In this document: positions 28,579-36,920 of the stretch, one piece after another | Position numbering within the stretch: the stretch's first letter is position 1 | How the letters are laid out: every line of letters starts with the position of its first letter | From: Halovibrio salipaludis | GTDB lineage: Bacteria > Pseudomonadota > Gammaproteobacteria > Pseudomonadales > Oleiphilaceae | NCBI RefSeq assembly: GCF_002286965.1 | Contig: NZ_NSKD01000002.1 | Span: 434,001-498,000 of the forward strand | DNA: 64,000 nucleotides | Reading direction: 5' to 3' | Position numbers and translations under genes: made by a program | The notes under the pieces: generated by a model | Databases searched by the model: none | Seen by the model: only the letters and a program-made list of their open reading frames with translations | What the model was told of the DNA's origin: nothing

Positions 28579-29954
28579 ACGAGATACCCGTCCGCCAGGT
28601 TGACGCCGGTCCCAACCCGGACCGGATCTACGTCCGCAGCACCACCGGTTTCTACCAGAAGCTGCGGACCGTCACTCTCTGGACGCTCATGGGTCTCTAT
28701 TTCACCGCCTGCTGGATCCACATCAACGGGCGGCCCCTGGTCCACTTCGACCTGCCGGAACGCCAGTTCCATCTCCTGGGGGCCACCTTCTGGCCCCAGG
28801 ACTTCTTCATTCTCACGCTGCTGCTGATCATCGCTGCGTTCGGACTGTTTTTCGTCACCACCCTTTTCGGCCGCATCTGGTGCGGGTTCACCTGCCCCCA
28901 GACCGCCTGGACCTTCATCTTCATGTGGATCGAGGAAAAGGTGGAGGGCAGCCGCAACCAGCGCATGAAGCTCGACCGTAAGGGCGCTCTCGGCCAGTGG
29001 CTGCCCCGCAAGATCGTCAAGCACGGCCTCTGGCTGGGCATTGGATTCTGGACGGGGGTTACCTTCGTTGGCTACTTCTACCCCATCCGCGAACTCGTAC
29101 CGGACCTGTTCACATTCAGCGTGAGCACCGGCTGGGCGGTATTCTGGATCGGCTTTTTCTCGGTGGCGACCTACCTCAATGCGGGTTGGATGAGGGAAAA
29201 GGTCTGCCTCTACGTCTGCCCTTACGCGCGCTTTCAAAGTGTCATGTTCTCGCCTGACACTCGCACGGTCACTTATGACGCCAACAGGGGCGAGCCCCGT
29301 GGTCCCAGAAAAAAGGATTCTGACCCTTCCGAGCTCGGCTTGGGGGACTGCATTGACTGCAACATCTGCGTGCAGGTCTGCCCCACCGGCATCGACATCC
29401 GCAATGGCATGCAGTACGAGTGCCTCGACTGCGGTCTCTGCGTGGATGCCTGCAACCAGGTCATGGACCGCATGGGCTATGAACGGGGACTGATCCGCTA
29501 CGCCACCGAACGCGAAGTCGAGGGCGCCCCGAGACGCCGCTTCCAGCCCCGGACGCTGGGGTACGGCCTGGGCATGGCACTGCTTCTGGGCACCATGGCG
29601 ACACTGCTCATGCAGCGCGATACACTGGACATTGAGGTAACCCGCGACCGGGGTGGGCTGTATCAGACCGGACCGGATGCCACCATTGAGAACTCCTACA
29701 GCATCAAGCTCAGCAACCGCGTCAACGAGCCGCGCGCACTCAGCGTGCGGGTCAGTGGCCCGGAGGGAACGCATCTGCTTGAGCCCATCCGGATGGAACT
29801 GAGCCCACTGGATTCACGCTCCCTTCCGGCTGTGGTGAGAATCCCACGCCAGGAGCTTGAGGGAATGAGCACGCCGGTCACCTTTGAAGTCATCGCCGAG
29901 GGCTCTGAAGCGCGCAACAGCGCTGAAACCGCCTTCATCGGCCCCAGACCCTGA
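28575..29954 (+). CDS. ccoG: Cytochrome c oxidase accessory protein CcoG (RdxA)
   Basis: CcoG is an inner-membrane ferredoxin-like protein needed for cbb3 assembly; it is thought to reduce copper for delivery to the oxidase. Several helices lie in the first 200 residues. Two 4Fe-4S sites follow, C259/C262/C265/C269 and C283/C286/C289/C293, with CX2CX2CX3C spacing. A periplasmic Ig-like C-terminal domain is visible after the last helix at about 335-350. The 459-residue length is normal. It begins the ccoGHIS assembly block directly after ccoP. Confidence 0.95.
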   Translation: MNEIPVRQVDAGPNPDRIYVRSTTGFYQKLRTVTLWTLMGLYFTACWIHINGRPLVHFDLPERQFHLLGATFWPQDFFILTLLLIIAAFGLFFVTTLFGRIWCGFTCPQTAWTFIFMWIEEKVEGSRNQRMKLDRKGALGQWLPRKIVKHGLWLGIGFWTGVTFVGYFYPIRELVPDLFTFSVSTGWAVFWIGFFSVATYLNAGWMREKVCLYVCPYARFQSVMFSPDTRTVTYDANRGEPRGPRKKDSDPSELGLGDCIDCNICVQVCPTGIDIRNGMQYECLDCGLCVDACNQVMDRMGYERGLIRYATEREVEGAPRRRFQPRTLGYGLGMALLLGTMATLLMQRDTLDIEVTRDRGGLYQTGPDATIENSYSIKLSNRVNEPRALSVRVSGPEGTHLLEPIRMELSPLDSRSLPAVVRIPRQELEGMSTPVTFEVIAEGSEARNSAETAFIGPRP

Positions 29955-29968
29955 ACACCGGAACCACC

Positions 29969-30487
29969 ATGACAGACGACGACACCAATCGCCCCTGGTA
30001 CCGCGAGCCCTGGCCCTGGGTCCTGATCGCGATCCCGGGGATCACCATCCTCTGGAGCATCTTTCTGATCCTGTTTTCCATGGAACAGCATGTCTCGATG
30101 GTGGAGGACGACTATTACGATGAGGGCATGGGAATCAACCGCGAGCTTTCCCGGGATATCGAGGCCGCCAACCTCGGCCTGAGCGGGCGTGTCAGCTTCA
30201 CCGACGGGGAACGGCTGGATATCCTGCTGGAGTCCCCGGAACGGCGGAACTGGGAGCGCCTGGAGGTCGAGCTCACCCATGCCACGCTCGGCGACCGTGA
30301 CCAGACCACCATCGCCCAGCGTGTCGGGGAAGGCCGCTACCGTGCCCGCATTCAGCCCCTCAGTGACGGGCGCTGGTACATCGATATCCGCAACACCGGC
30401 AATGACTGGCGGCTGCGTGGCGCGCTCAAAACCCCACTGGAAGAACCACTTACCCTGCAGCCCATCCGGGAGGCCCGTCAGCAATGA
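29969..30487 (+). CDS. ccoH: cbb3 oxidase assembly protein CcoH/FixH
   Basis: CcoH is a small membrane protein required for maturation of the cbb3 oxidase. One N-terminal transmembrane helix (about 15-36) is followed by a periplasmic domain. The motif VEDDYYDEGMGINRELSRD after the helix is the FixH family signature. The protein is 172 residues. It begins 14 bases after ccoG, and its stop overlaps the ccoI start by four bases. Confidence 0.92.
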   Translation: MTDDDTNRPWYREPWPWVLIAIPGITILWSIFLILFSMEQHVSMVEDDYYDEGMGINRELSRDIEAANLGLSGRVSFTDGERLDILLESPERRNWERLEVELTHATLGDRDQTTIAQRVGEGRYRARIQPLSDGRWYIDIRNTGNDWRLRGALKTPLEEPLTLQPIREARQQ

Positions 30488-32994
30488 CGGCGTCCGCCGG
30501 CGCCTGCTTCCACTGCCAGGAACCCCTGCCGGAAACACCCCCCGTCACCGGCGACATCGCCGGCCGGACCGAGGCGTTCTGCTGTGAGGGCTGTCTCGCG
30601 GTCTCGCGCATCATCCGCAACGAGGGGCTCGACCGCTTCTACCAGCAGATTGACGGCCCCATCACCACGCCGGACCCGGTTGACGACCGGGTCCGTGCCG
30701 AGTGCCTGCACTACAACGACCGCCAGCTCCTCGACGAGGTTGTGCATGCCCGGGATGACGGGCTCCACGAGACCTGGCTGATGATCGACGGTCTCAGCTG
30801 TGCCGCCTGCATCTGGCTGATCGAGCATCACCTGGCCGGCTTTGAGGGGCTTGAGTCCATCCGCATCAACCACAGCACCCAGCGCGCCCACCTGGTCTGG
30901 CACCCTCAGGTCACCGGGTTGGGCAACCTCCTGCTGGGGATCCGCGAACTGGGGTTCCAGGCGTCTCCTTTCCGCCCCGGCGAGTGGGAGGAACGGATAC
31001 GGACCCAGCAGAAACAGGCCATGATCCGGATCGGAATCGCGGGCATTGCAGCCCTCCAGACCATGATGTTGGCCTATCCGCTCCAGTTCGGGCTCAGCAC
31101 CGAATCCGACCCGGCCATGGTCCAGCTGTTCCGCTGGGCCAGTCTGGTCATCGCCACACCGGTGGTGCTCTACAGCGCCGTTCCCTTTTTCCAGGCAGCA
31201 GTCCGGGACCTCCGGCACCGTCATCCGGGCATGGATGTGCCCGTGTCCATCGCCATCCTGGCCGGCTACCTGGCGAGCGTCCACGTAACCCTCTTTGGCG
31301 GCGAACATGTCTATTTCGAATCCATCTCGATGTTCACCTTCTTCCTCGGCCTAGGGCGATTTCTCGAGGGCCGCGCCCGCTACCGGGCGGGCCTGGAAAA
31401 CCTGTCACTGATCAATGCCATGCCCGGCACGGCACTGCGCATCGATGGGGACAGCGAGACCGTGGTGCGCGCCCGCGACCTGAACCCCGGTGACCGTATC
31501 CGCATACGGCCGGGCGATACCCTGGCCGCGGATGGCCGTGTGGCCAGCGGCCAATCCGCACTGGATGAATCCATGCTGACCGGGGAATCGTTGCCAGTCT
31601 CCCGGGGACCGGGCGAGCCGGTCTCGGCGGGCACGGTGAACACCGAACACCCCCTGGAGGTGATCGTGGACCAGGCCGGGGACAACACCCGGCTTTCCGC
31701 CATCACCCGGCTTCTGGACCGGGCCCAGGCCGAGAAACCCCGGACCCAGCAGCTGGCGGACCGCGTTGCCGGTATTTTTGTCACCGCGGTTCTGGCAGCT
31801 GCCACGGCCACCTTTCTGGTCTGGTGGTTCCTGGACCCCGCGCGGGCCTTTCCGATCACACTGGCGGTTCTGGTCGCCACCTGCCCCTGCGCCCTGTCGC
31901 TGGCCACGCCGACGGCGCTGACCGTGGCAACCAACCGGCTGCGCCGGGCCGGCTTCGTTCCCACGAGAGGTTCCACCCTGGAGACGCTCAACACGGTGGA
32001 CACCCTGGTGTTCGACAAGACCGGCACCCTTACCCGGGGCCAGCTCAGTATTGCCTCTGTTACACCGTCGTCCGGCATTTCCGAGTCGCACTGCCGGGCG
32101 CTGGCAGCCGGTCTGGAACGCGGCTCAGAGCATCCCATCGCACGGGCCTTCCGGGAGGAACCGGCAGCAGCCATCAGCGAGCGGGAGAACCATCCCGGCG
32201 GCGGCGTCACCGGCTTCCACGAGGGCCGCAAACTGGCCCTGGGCCGCGAGGATTTCGTGGCTGCGGAACTCGACCTGCCCCCTGCGCCGGAAACCGATGA
32301 CGATGCCGCCCTGGCTGTTCACCTGGCCAGCGAGGCAGGCTGGCTGGGGCGCATCACCCTGGATGATACGCTGCGCGAGGACGCCCAGCCGGTGCTGGCA
32401 GCACTGCGCGCCCGGGGCTGGCACTGTGTGCTCCTCAGTGGTGATCATTCCGGCCAGGTGGCAAGGGTCGCCGGGGCGCTCGGCATCGACCGGTATGAAG
32501 GGCGGCTGTCACCGGAGGCCAAACTGGAGCGCATCCGCGCCCTGGAGGCGGAGGGTAACCGGGTGATGATGGTGGGTGACGGACTCAACGACCTGCCCGG
32601 CCTGGCGGGAGCCCGACTGTCCGTGGCCATGGCCGGCAGCAGTGATATCGCCCGCCTGCAGGCGGATGCCGTGGTTCTGGGTGAGCGGCTCTGGCCGCTG
32701 ATGGAAGCGCTGAAGGTCGCTCCCATGGCACGCCGGGTCATCCGCCAGAACCTGACCCTGTCGCTGTTGTACAATGCGGCGATCCTGCCTCTGGCAATGG
32801 TGGGTCTGGTGATCCCATGGATCGCGGCCGCGGGCATGTCCGCCAGCTCGGTGGCTGTGGTGATGAATGCGCTGCGTCTGGGAGGAATGAAGCCCGATGG
32901 CAATACTCTACATACTGATTCCGCTGTCACTGATCCTGCTGGCGATCGCCGTCCGGGTACTCATCTGGGCAGTGCGCAACGACCAGTTCGATGA
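30484..32994 (+). CDS. ccoI: Copper-exporting P-type ATPase for cbb3 assembly, CcoI/FixI
   Basis: CcoI is a P1B-type ATPase that moves copper for CuB assembly. The N-terminal cysteine motif (FHCQEPL, then FCCEGC) is typical of CcoI, followed by a heavy-metal domain with C106 and C109 in GLSCAACIW. The transmembrane copper site is C467-P-C469; the phosphorylated aspartate is D511 in DKTGT, and the hinge is GDGLNDLPGL. At 836 residues it is long: the last 33 codons run out of frame inside ccoS, a 98-base overlap. Homologues usually end close to the LRLGGM segment. Confidence 0.94.
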   Translation: MTASAGACFHCQEPLPETPPVTGDIAGRTEAFCCEGCLAVSRIIRNEGLDRFYQQIDGPITTPDPVDDRVRAECLHYNDRQLLDEVVHARDDGLHETWLMIDGLSCAACIWLIEHHLAGFEGLESIRINHSTQRAHLVWHPQVTGLGNLLLGIRELGFQASPFRPGEWEERIRTQQKQAMIRIGIAGIAALQTMMLAYPLQFGLSTESDPAMVQLFRWASLVIATPVVLYSAVPFFQAAVRDLRHRHPGMDVPVSIAILAGYLASVHVTLFGGEHVYFESISMFTFFLGLGRFLEGRARYRAGLENLSLINAMPGTALRIDGDSETVVRARDLNPGDRIRIRPGDTLAADGRVASGQSALDESMLTGESLPVSRGPGEPVSAGTVNTEHPLEVIVDQAGDNTRLSAITRLLDRAQAEKPRTQQLADRVAGIFVTAVLAAATATFLVWWFLDPARAFPITLAVLVATCPCALSLATPTALTVATNRLRRAGFVPTRGSTLETLNTVDTLVFDKTGTLTRGQLSIASVTPSSGISESHCRALAAGLERGSEHPIARAFREEPAAAISERENHPGGGVTGFHEGRKLALGREDFVAAELDLPPAPETDDDAALAVHLASEAGWLGRITLDDTLREDAQPVLAALRARGWHCVLLSGDHSGQVARVAGALGIDRYEGRLSPEAKLERIRALEAEGNRVMMVGDGLNDLPGLAGARLSVAMAGSSDIARLQADAVVLGERLWPLMEALKVAPMARRVIRQNLTLSLLYNAAILPLAMVGLVIPWIAAAGMSASSVAVVMNALRLGGMKPDGNTLHTDSAVTDPAGDRRPGTHLGSAQRPVR

Positions 32995-33112
32995 CCTGGA
33001 AGGGCCGGCCCATCAGATCCTTTTCGATGACGACGAGGACCGGATTCCCCCGGAAGCCCGACAGCATACCGAACAGACCAGTTGCCAGCGTGACAGGAAC
33101 GATCCGGAATGA
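32897..33112 (+). CDS. ccoS: cbb3-type oxidase assembly protein CcoS
   Basis: CcoS (71 residues) is a small single-helix protein needed to insert cofactors into the cbb3 oxidase. The sequence ILYILIPLSLILLAIAVRVLIWAVRN is a transmembrane segment, followed by the family motif QFDDLEGPAHQILFDDD. The ATG at 32897 is preceded by GGAGGA about twelve bases upstream. It is the usual last gene of the ccoGHIS block. Here it lies 98 bases within the 3' end of ccoI in another frame. Confidence 0.93.
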   Translation: MAILYILIPLSLILLAIAVRVLIWAVRNDQFDDLEGPAHQILFDDDEDRIPPEARQHTEQTSCQRDRNDPE

Positions 33113-33804
33113 CTGATGCTCTCATCACCACCCTGGGTTCAGCGTTCCTCATCGGGTTCCTGGGCAGCACCCACTGCCTGGGCATGTGCGGCGGCATCGC
33201 CAGCTCACTCAGCCTGGCCCTGCCTGTGGGCCCGGGTTACCGGCGCCGTCAGCTGTCACTGCTGGCGGGATACAATCTCGGGCGGATCCTGAGTTACAGC
33301 CTGATCGGGCTGATCGCGGGCCTGCCCGGTGCACTGTTGACCGAAGGCGTGCCCGGCGCCGGCATGGTCCTGCGCACCCTGGCCGGTGTTGTACTGATCC
33401 TTCTGGGCCTGGCCGTGGGTCAGTGGTGGCAGGGCATCATGAGCCTGGAGCGCATCGGCGCGCCACTGTGGCAGCGGCTCTCTCCCCTGACCCAGCGCTT
33501 CATGCCCGTTGACCGCCTGAGCCGTGCCCTGCCACTCGGGCTGCTCTGGGGCTGGCTGCCCTGTGGCCTGGTCTACAGCACCCTGGCCTGGGCCCTGACC
33601 CAGGGAGATGCGGTTCTCTCCGGTCTGCTGATGTTCAGCTTCGGTCTGGGCACTGTGCCGGCAATGGTGGCCACCGGCCTGCTGGCCAGCCGCATTACCC
33701 GGCTGCGCCAGTCCACGGCCTTCCGCCGGGTTACAGGCCTGGCACTGATCGTTTTCGGTCTCTGGACCATCCCCTGGATCCAGCATCTGATTCTTTCCCA
33801 CTGA
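33109..33804 (+). CDS. TauE/SafE-like membrane protein of cbb3 loci
   Basis: This 231-residue protein has about six transmembrane helices. The opening FLIGFLGSTHCLGMCGGI and the later GLLWGWLPCGLVYSTLAWAL are the paired cysteine-containing repeats of the sulfite exporter TauE/SafE or urease accessory UreH-like family; the C-P-C-like residues suggest metal or redox work. Such genes commonly follow ccoS, so a role in copper supply or maturation of the oxidase is a reasonable guess, not a demonstrated one. It overlaps ccoS by four bases. Confidence 0.8.
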   Translation: MTDALITTLGSAFLIGFLGSTHCLGMCGGIASSLSLALPVGPGYRRRQLSLLAGYNLGRILSYSLIGLIAGLPGALLTEGVPGAGMVLRTLAGVVLILLGLAVGQWWQGIMSLERIGAPLWQRLSPLTQRFMPVDRLSRALPLGLLWGWLPCGLVYSTLAWALTQGDAVLSGLLMFSFGLGTVPAMVATGLLASRITRLRQSTAFRRVTGLALIVFGLWTIPWIQHLILSH

Positions 33805-33812
33805 GGCGGGGT

Positions 33813-33826
33813 TTGACCGATATCAA
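33813..33826 (+). promoter_or_regulatory. FNR/ANR-type box upstream of hemN
   Basis: TTGAC-CGAT-ATCAA matches the consensus TTGAT-N4-ATCAA at 9 of 10 arm positions. It begins just after the stop of the TauE/SafE-like gene. A site acting at -41.5 would place the start near 33861, with TAGGCT (33849-33854) as the -10. The hemN ATG is at 33889. Confidence 0.75.
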
Positions 33827-33888
33827 CAGGTCCAGCCCCCGGCTGCGTTAGGCTGTGTGCAGCACAGAACCTGCCGTCGGAGGACACC

Positions 33889-35283
33889 ATGGCTTCGGAA
33901 CGCATCAACCTCCTATGGGATCCGGATCTGATCGCACGCTACGATCTGTCAGGCCCCCGTTACACGTCCTACCCGACGGCGCTGGCCTTCAGCGAAGACT
34001 TCAACGGCGAGGCCTACGAGCGGACCCTTGAACGGAGCCGTGCCTCGGGCGCGCCGCTCTCACTCTATCTGCACATCCCGTTCTGCGCGCACCTGTGCTA
34101 CTACTGCGCCTGCAACAAGATCGTGACCCGCAAACGGGACCGGGCGACTCCTTACCTGGAACGGCTGCACCAGGAGATCGCCATGCGCTCCCGGCAGTTC
34201 GGCGGCCAGGAACGACCGGCGACCCAGCTCCACTGGGGCGGCGGCACGCCCACTTTCATCAGCCACGATGAAATGCGCGAACTGATGGGCGTGCTGCGCC
34301 AGCACTTCCAGTTGGCGGACGACGACAGCGGCGACCATTCCATTGAGATTGATCCCCGCGAGTGCGGCCCTGAAACCCTGGAAGTCCTGCGCTCCATCGG
34401 GTTCAACCGCATCAGCCTGGGTGTCCAGGACTTCAACCCGACCGTCCAGAAGGCGGTGAACCGGATCCAGCCCCGAGAGATGGTGGCCAACCGCATTGTC
34501 ACTGCCCGGAATCTGGGCTTCCGTTCCATCAACATGGATCTCATCTACGGGCTTCCCCACCAGACCCGGGAGACATTCCATGAAACCCTGGAACAGGTGC
34601 TGGAGCTGTCGCCGGATCGGCTGTCGGTGTTCAACTACGCCCACCTGCCCGACCGCTTCATGCCCCAGCAGCGCATCCGCGAAGAGGATCTGCCCTCCCC
34701 GGCGGAAAAACTCCGCATCCTTGAGGACACCATCAACCGGCTGCTTGAGGCCGGCTACGTGTACATCGGCATGGATCATTTCGCCAAACCCGATGACACA
34801 CTGGCCATCGCCCAGCGCAACGGGGAACTGCACCGGAATTTCCAGGGCTACACCACCCACGGCGAATGCGACCTGATCGGCATGGGCGTTTCCGCCATCA
34901 GCCAGGCCGCCGACAGCTACTTCCAGAACCATCACGATGAAGCCGCCTGGAACCTGCAGCTGGATTTCAACCGCACGCCCCTGAAAAAGGGCTATGAGCT
35001 CAGTGACGACGACCGCATGCGCCGCGCCGTCATCATGGAGCTGATCTGTCACTTCTCGCTGGACAAGCAGGCCTTCGCGGCCGCGTGGGGGGAGGCTTTT
35101 GATCAGGTGTTTGCCGATACCCTGCCGGCACGCCAGACCATGGTGGAAGACGGCCTGATTGAAGAGGATGGGCAGCGGCTGACGGTACGCACACCCGGCC
35201 GCCTTCTGATCCGGGCCATCTGCCAGCTGTTCGATGCCGGCGCCCAGCAGGCGCAGACCGGGCGCTACTCACGGATCATCTGA
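33889..35283 (+). CDS. hemN: Oxygen-independent coproporphyrinogen III oxidase
   Basis: HemN is a radical-SAM enzyme that decarboxylates coproporphyrinogen III to protoporphyrinogen IX without oxygen. The 4Fe-4S cysteines are C66, C70 and C73 in PFCAHLCYYCACNK. The 464-residue length is that of true HemN rather than HemW. The upstream FNR-type box fits its role in haem synthesis under low oxygen, next to the cbb3 genes whose haems it would help supply. It is convergent with ttcA, eight bases away. Confidence 0.96.
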   Translation: MASERINLLWDPDLIARYDLSGPRYTSYPTALAFSEDFNGEAYERTLERSRASGAPLSLYLHIPFCAHLCYYCACNKIVTRKRDRATPYLERLHQEIAMRSRQFGGQERPATQLHWGGGTPTFISHDEMRELMGVLRQHFQLADDDSGDHSIEIDPRECGPETLEVLRSIGFNRISLGVQDFNPTVQKAVNRIQPREMVANRIVTARNLGFRSINMDLIYGLPHQTRETFHETLEQVLELSPDRLSVFNYAHLPDRFMPQQRIREEDLPSPAEKLRILEDTINRLLEAGYVYIGMDHFAKPDDTLAIAQRNGELHRNFQGYTTHGECDLIGMGVSAISQAADSYFQNHHDEAAWNLQLDFNRTPLKKGYELSDDDRMRRAVIMELICHFSLDKQAFAAAWGEAFDQVFADTLPARQTMVEDGLIEEDGQRLTVRTPGRLLIRAICQLFDAGAQQAQTGRYSRII

Positions 35284-35291
35284 ACCGGTGC

Positions 35292-36164
35292 TCAGATATT
35301 GAGCACCTGAACCTGGCCGTATTCGGTTCCGGGCTCCGCGCGCTGGGGCTCGGGAACCGGAGCCTGCCCCTCCCCCTTCCCGGAGAAATCAAACAGCTGT
35401 GGATCCGCCAGATGGGAGGGCGCCACGTTCTGCAGGGCCCGGAACATGTTCTCGATCCGCCCCGGGAAGCGATGGTCCCAGTCGTTGAGCATGTCCTTGA
35501 CCATCTCCCGCTGCAGGTTCTCCTGGGAACCGCAGAGGTTGCAGGGGATGATGGGATACTCCCTCAGCTCGGCGAAGCGGGCAATGTCCTTCTCACGGCA
35601 ATAGGCCAGCGGCCGGATCACGGTATTGCGGCCATCATCGCTGAACAGCTTGGGCGGCATGGCCTTGAGCGTGCCCCCGTGGAACATGTTGAGCATCATG
35701 GTCTCAAGGATGTCATCCCGGTGGTGGCCCAGGGCGATCTTGGTACAGCCCTGCTCTTCCGCGAAATTGTAGAGAATCCCCCGGCGCAGGCGTGAGCACA
35801 GCCCGCAGGCCGTTTTCCCCTCGGGAATCTTCTCCTTCACGATGCTGTAGGTATCCTTCTCCAGAACCTGGAACGGCACTTCAAGCTGCGCCATGTAATC
35901 CGGCAGCACATGCTCGGGAAAACCCGGCTGCTTCTGGTCCAGATTCACCGCCATGAGCTCAAAGTTCACCGGCGCCCGGTGGCGCAGGACCATCAGCATG
36001 TCCAGCATGGTGTAGGAATCCTTGCCACCACTGAGACAGACCAGGATGCGGTCGCCTTCCTCGATCATGTCGAAATCCGCGATGGCACGCCCGGTCTCGC
36101 GCTGCAGTTTCTTCTGCAGGCGTTTGCTTTCGTCGCGCGGATCGGTGGAGGTTTTGTCCAGCAT
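35292..36164 (-). CDS. ttcA: tRNA 2-thiocytidine(32) synthetase TtcA
   Basis: TtcA thiolates C32 in certain tRNAs, using a 4Fe-4S cluster and ATP. The PP-loop is SGGKDS (45-50). Two CxxC groups, C120/C123 in [12 protein letters not shown] and the later PCNLCGSQ, supply cluster ligands. The 290 residues match the family. In E. coli the gene lies close to fnr; no fnr gene is present here, although FNR-type boxes are. A -10 TATAAT on the minus strand is found at 36197-36202. Confidence 0.95.
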   Translation of the reverse strand: MLDKTSTDPRDESKRLQKKLQRETGRAIADFDMIEEGDRILVCLSGGKDSYTMLDMLMVLRHRAPVNFELMAVNLDQKQPGFPEHVLPDYMAQLEVPFQVLEKDTYSIVKEKIPEGKTACGLCSRLRRGILYNFAEEQGCTKIALGHHRDDILETMMLNMFHGGTLKAMPPKLFSDDGRNTVIRPLAYCREKDIARFAELREYPIIPCNLCGSQENLQREMVKDMLNDWDHRFPGRIENMFRALQNVAPSHLADPQLFDFSGKGEGQAPVPEPQRAEPGTEYGQVQVLNI

Positions 36165-36196
36165 TGATTGGCCCTGGTCAGACTGTGTGGCTGCGG

Positions 36197-36202
36197 ATTA
36201 TA
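36197..36202 (-). promoter_or_regulatory. -10 element for ttcA
   Basis: On the minus strand this reads TATAAT, 32 bases upstream of the ttcA start. A candidate -35 TTGGTG (36222-36227) is 19 bases away, so the promoter is plausible but not ideal. Confidence 0.45.
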
Positions 36203-36234
36203 CCGGAGAGTCACGGGCTGCCACCAACCGGGAT

Positions 36235-36263
36235 TTGCATTGCCCGCTCTGGCAACGCATAGT
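36235..36263 (+). promoter_or_regulatory. Sigma-70-type promoter for the DnaJ-related gene
   Basis: TTGCAT (36235-36240), a 17-base spacer and CATAGT (36258-36263) lie directly before the ATG at 36270. A transcript from here would have almost no leader. Confidence 0.4.
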
Positions 36264-36269
36264 CTGGAC

Positions 36270-36920
36270 ATGATGGATTCCACCGCCTCACTGAACCGGA
36301 CCGGCGAGACCAACGACAGCGCCCTGGAAGCGCTGGTCGGGCGCATCATGGACGCCTGCGAGGCGTTGCTGCGCACCCATCCGGAAGGCATGAGCGAACT
36401 GGTGATGCTGCGCACGCTCCAGGGAGAGCCCTGGTATCTTTTCGGGACCATCGACTTCAGCAGCCCGGCGGCCCTCTACCCGGTGCACTTTCTCCTGTTC
36501 CACAGCCTCTACCGCCAGCGCGAACGACTGGCGGCCGAGAGCGGGGAAACCATCGACATCAACGCCCTGAACATCCGCATCCGCCCGGCGTACAACGCCG
36601 GGCAGCAGGAGGCGGGGCAGCACGATGCGCTGCACGCCTTCTACCGGGACCTGTCCAACCATGACCTGGGCGAGAGCACCATCAACCGCATGCTGGATGA
36701 CTTCTGGCAGGGCATCACGCGCCCGGCGGATGATGAGCTCGCCCAGGCCTGTCACACCCTGGCGATCGACACGCCACCTGCGGATCTGGCGACGGCACGG
36801 CAGGCGTTCCGGCGCCTTGCCATGCGTCATCACCCGGACCGGGGTGGCTCCAATGAGCAGCTCCAGGCCCTGAACCGGGCCATGGCCACCGTTCGACACC
36901 ACTTCAGAGGACACCCATGA
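36270..36920 (+). CDS. DnaJ-related protein with C-terminal J domain
   Basis: This 216-residue protein has an N-terminal domain of the 'DNA-J related' type (GMSELVMLRTLQGEPWYLFG, then LYPVHFLLFHSLYRQR) and ends with a J domain: ARQAFRRLAMRHHPDRGGSN holds the HPD motif that stimulates DnaK. It is therefore an inverted J-protein, with the J domain at the C-terminus. The frame extends to 36168, but ATG 36270 (or 36273) removes a non-homologous stretch. The stop overlaps the next gene, a secreted deacetylase, by four bases. That pairing is unusual, and the client is unknown. Confidence 0.82.
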   Translation: MMDSTASLNRTGETNDSALEALVGRIMDACEALLRTHPEGMSELVMLRTLQGEPWYLFGTIDFSSPAALYPVHFLLFHSLYRQRERLAAESGETIDINALNIRIRPAYNAGQQEAGQHDALHAFYRDLSNHDLGESTINRMLDDFWQGITRPADDELAQACHTLAIDTPPADLATARQAFRRLAMRHHPDRGGSNEQLQALNRAMATVRHHFRGHP

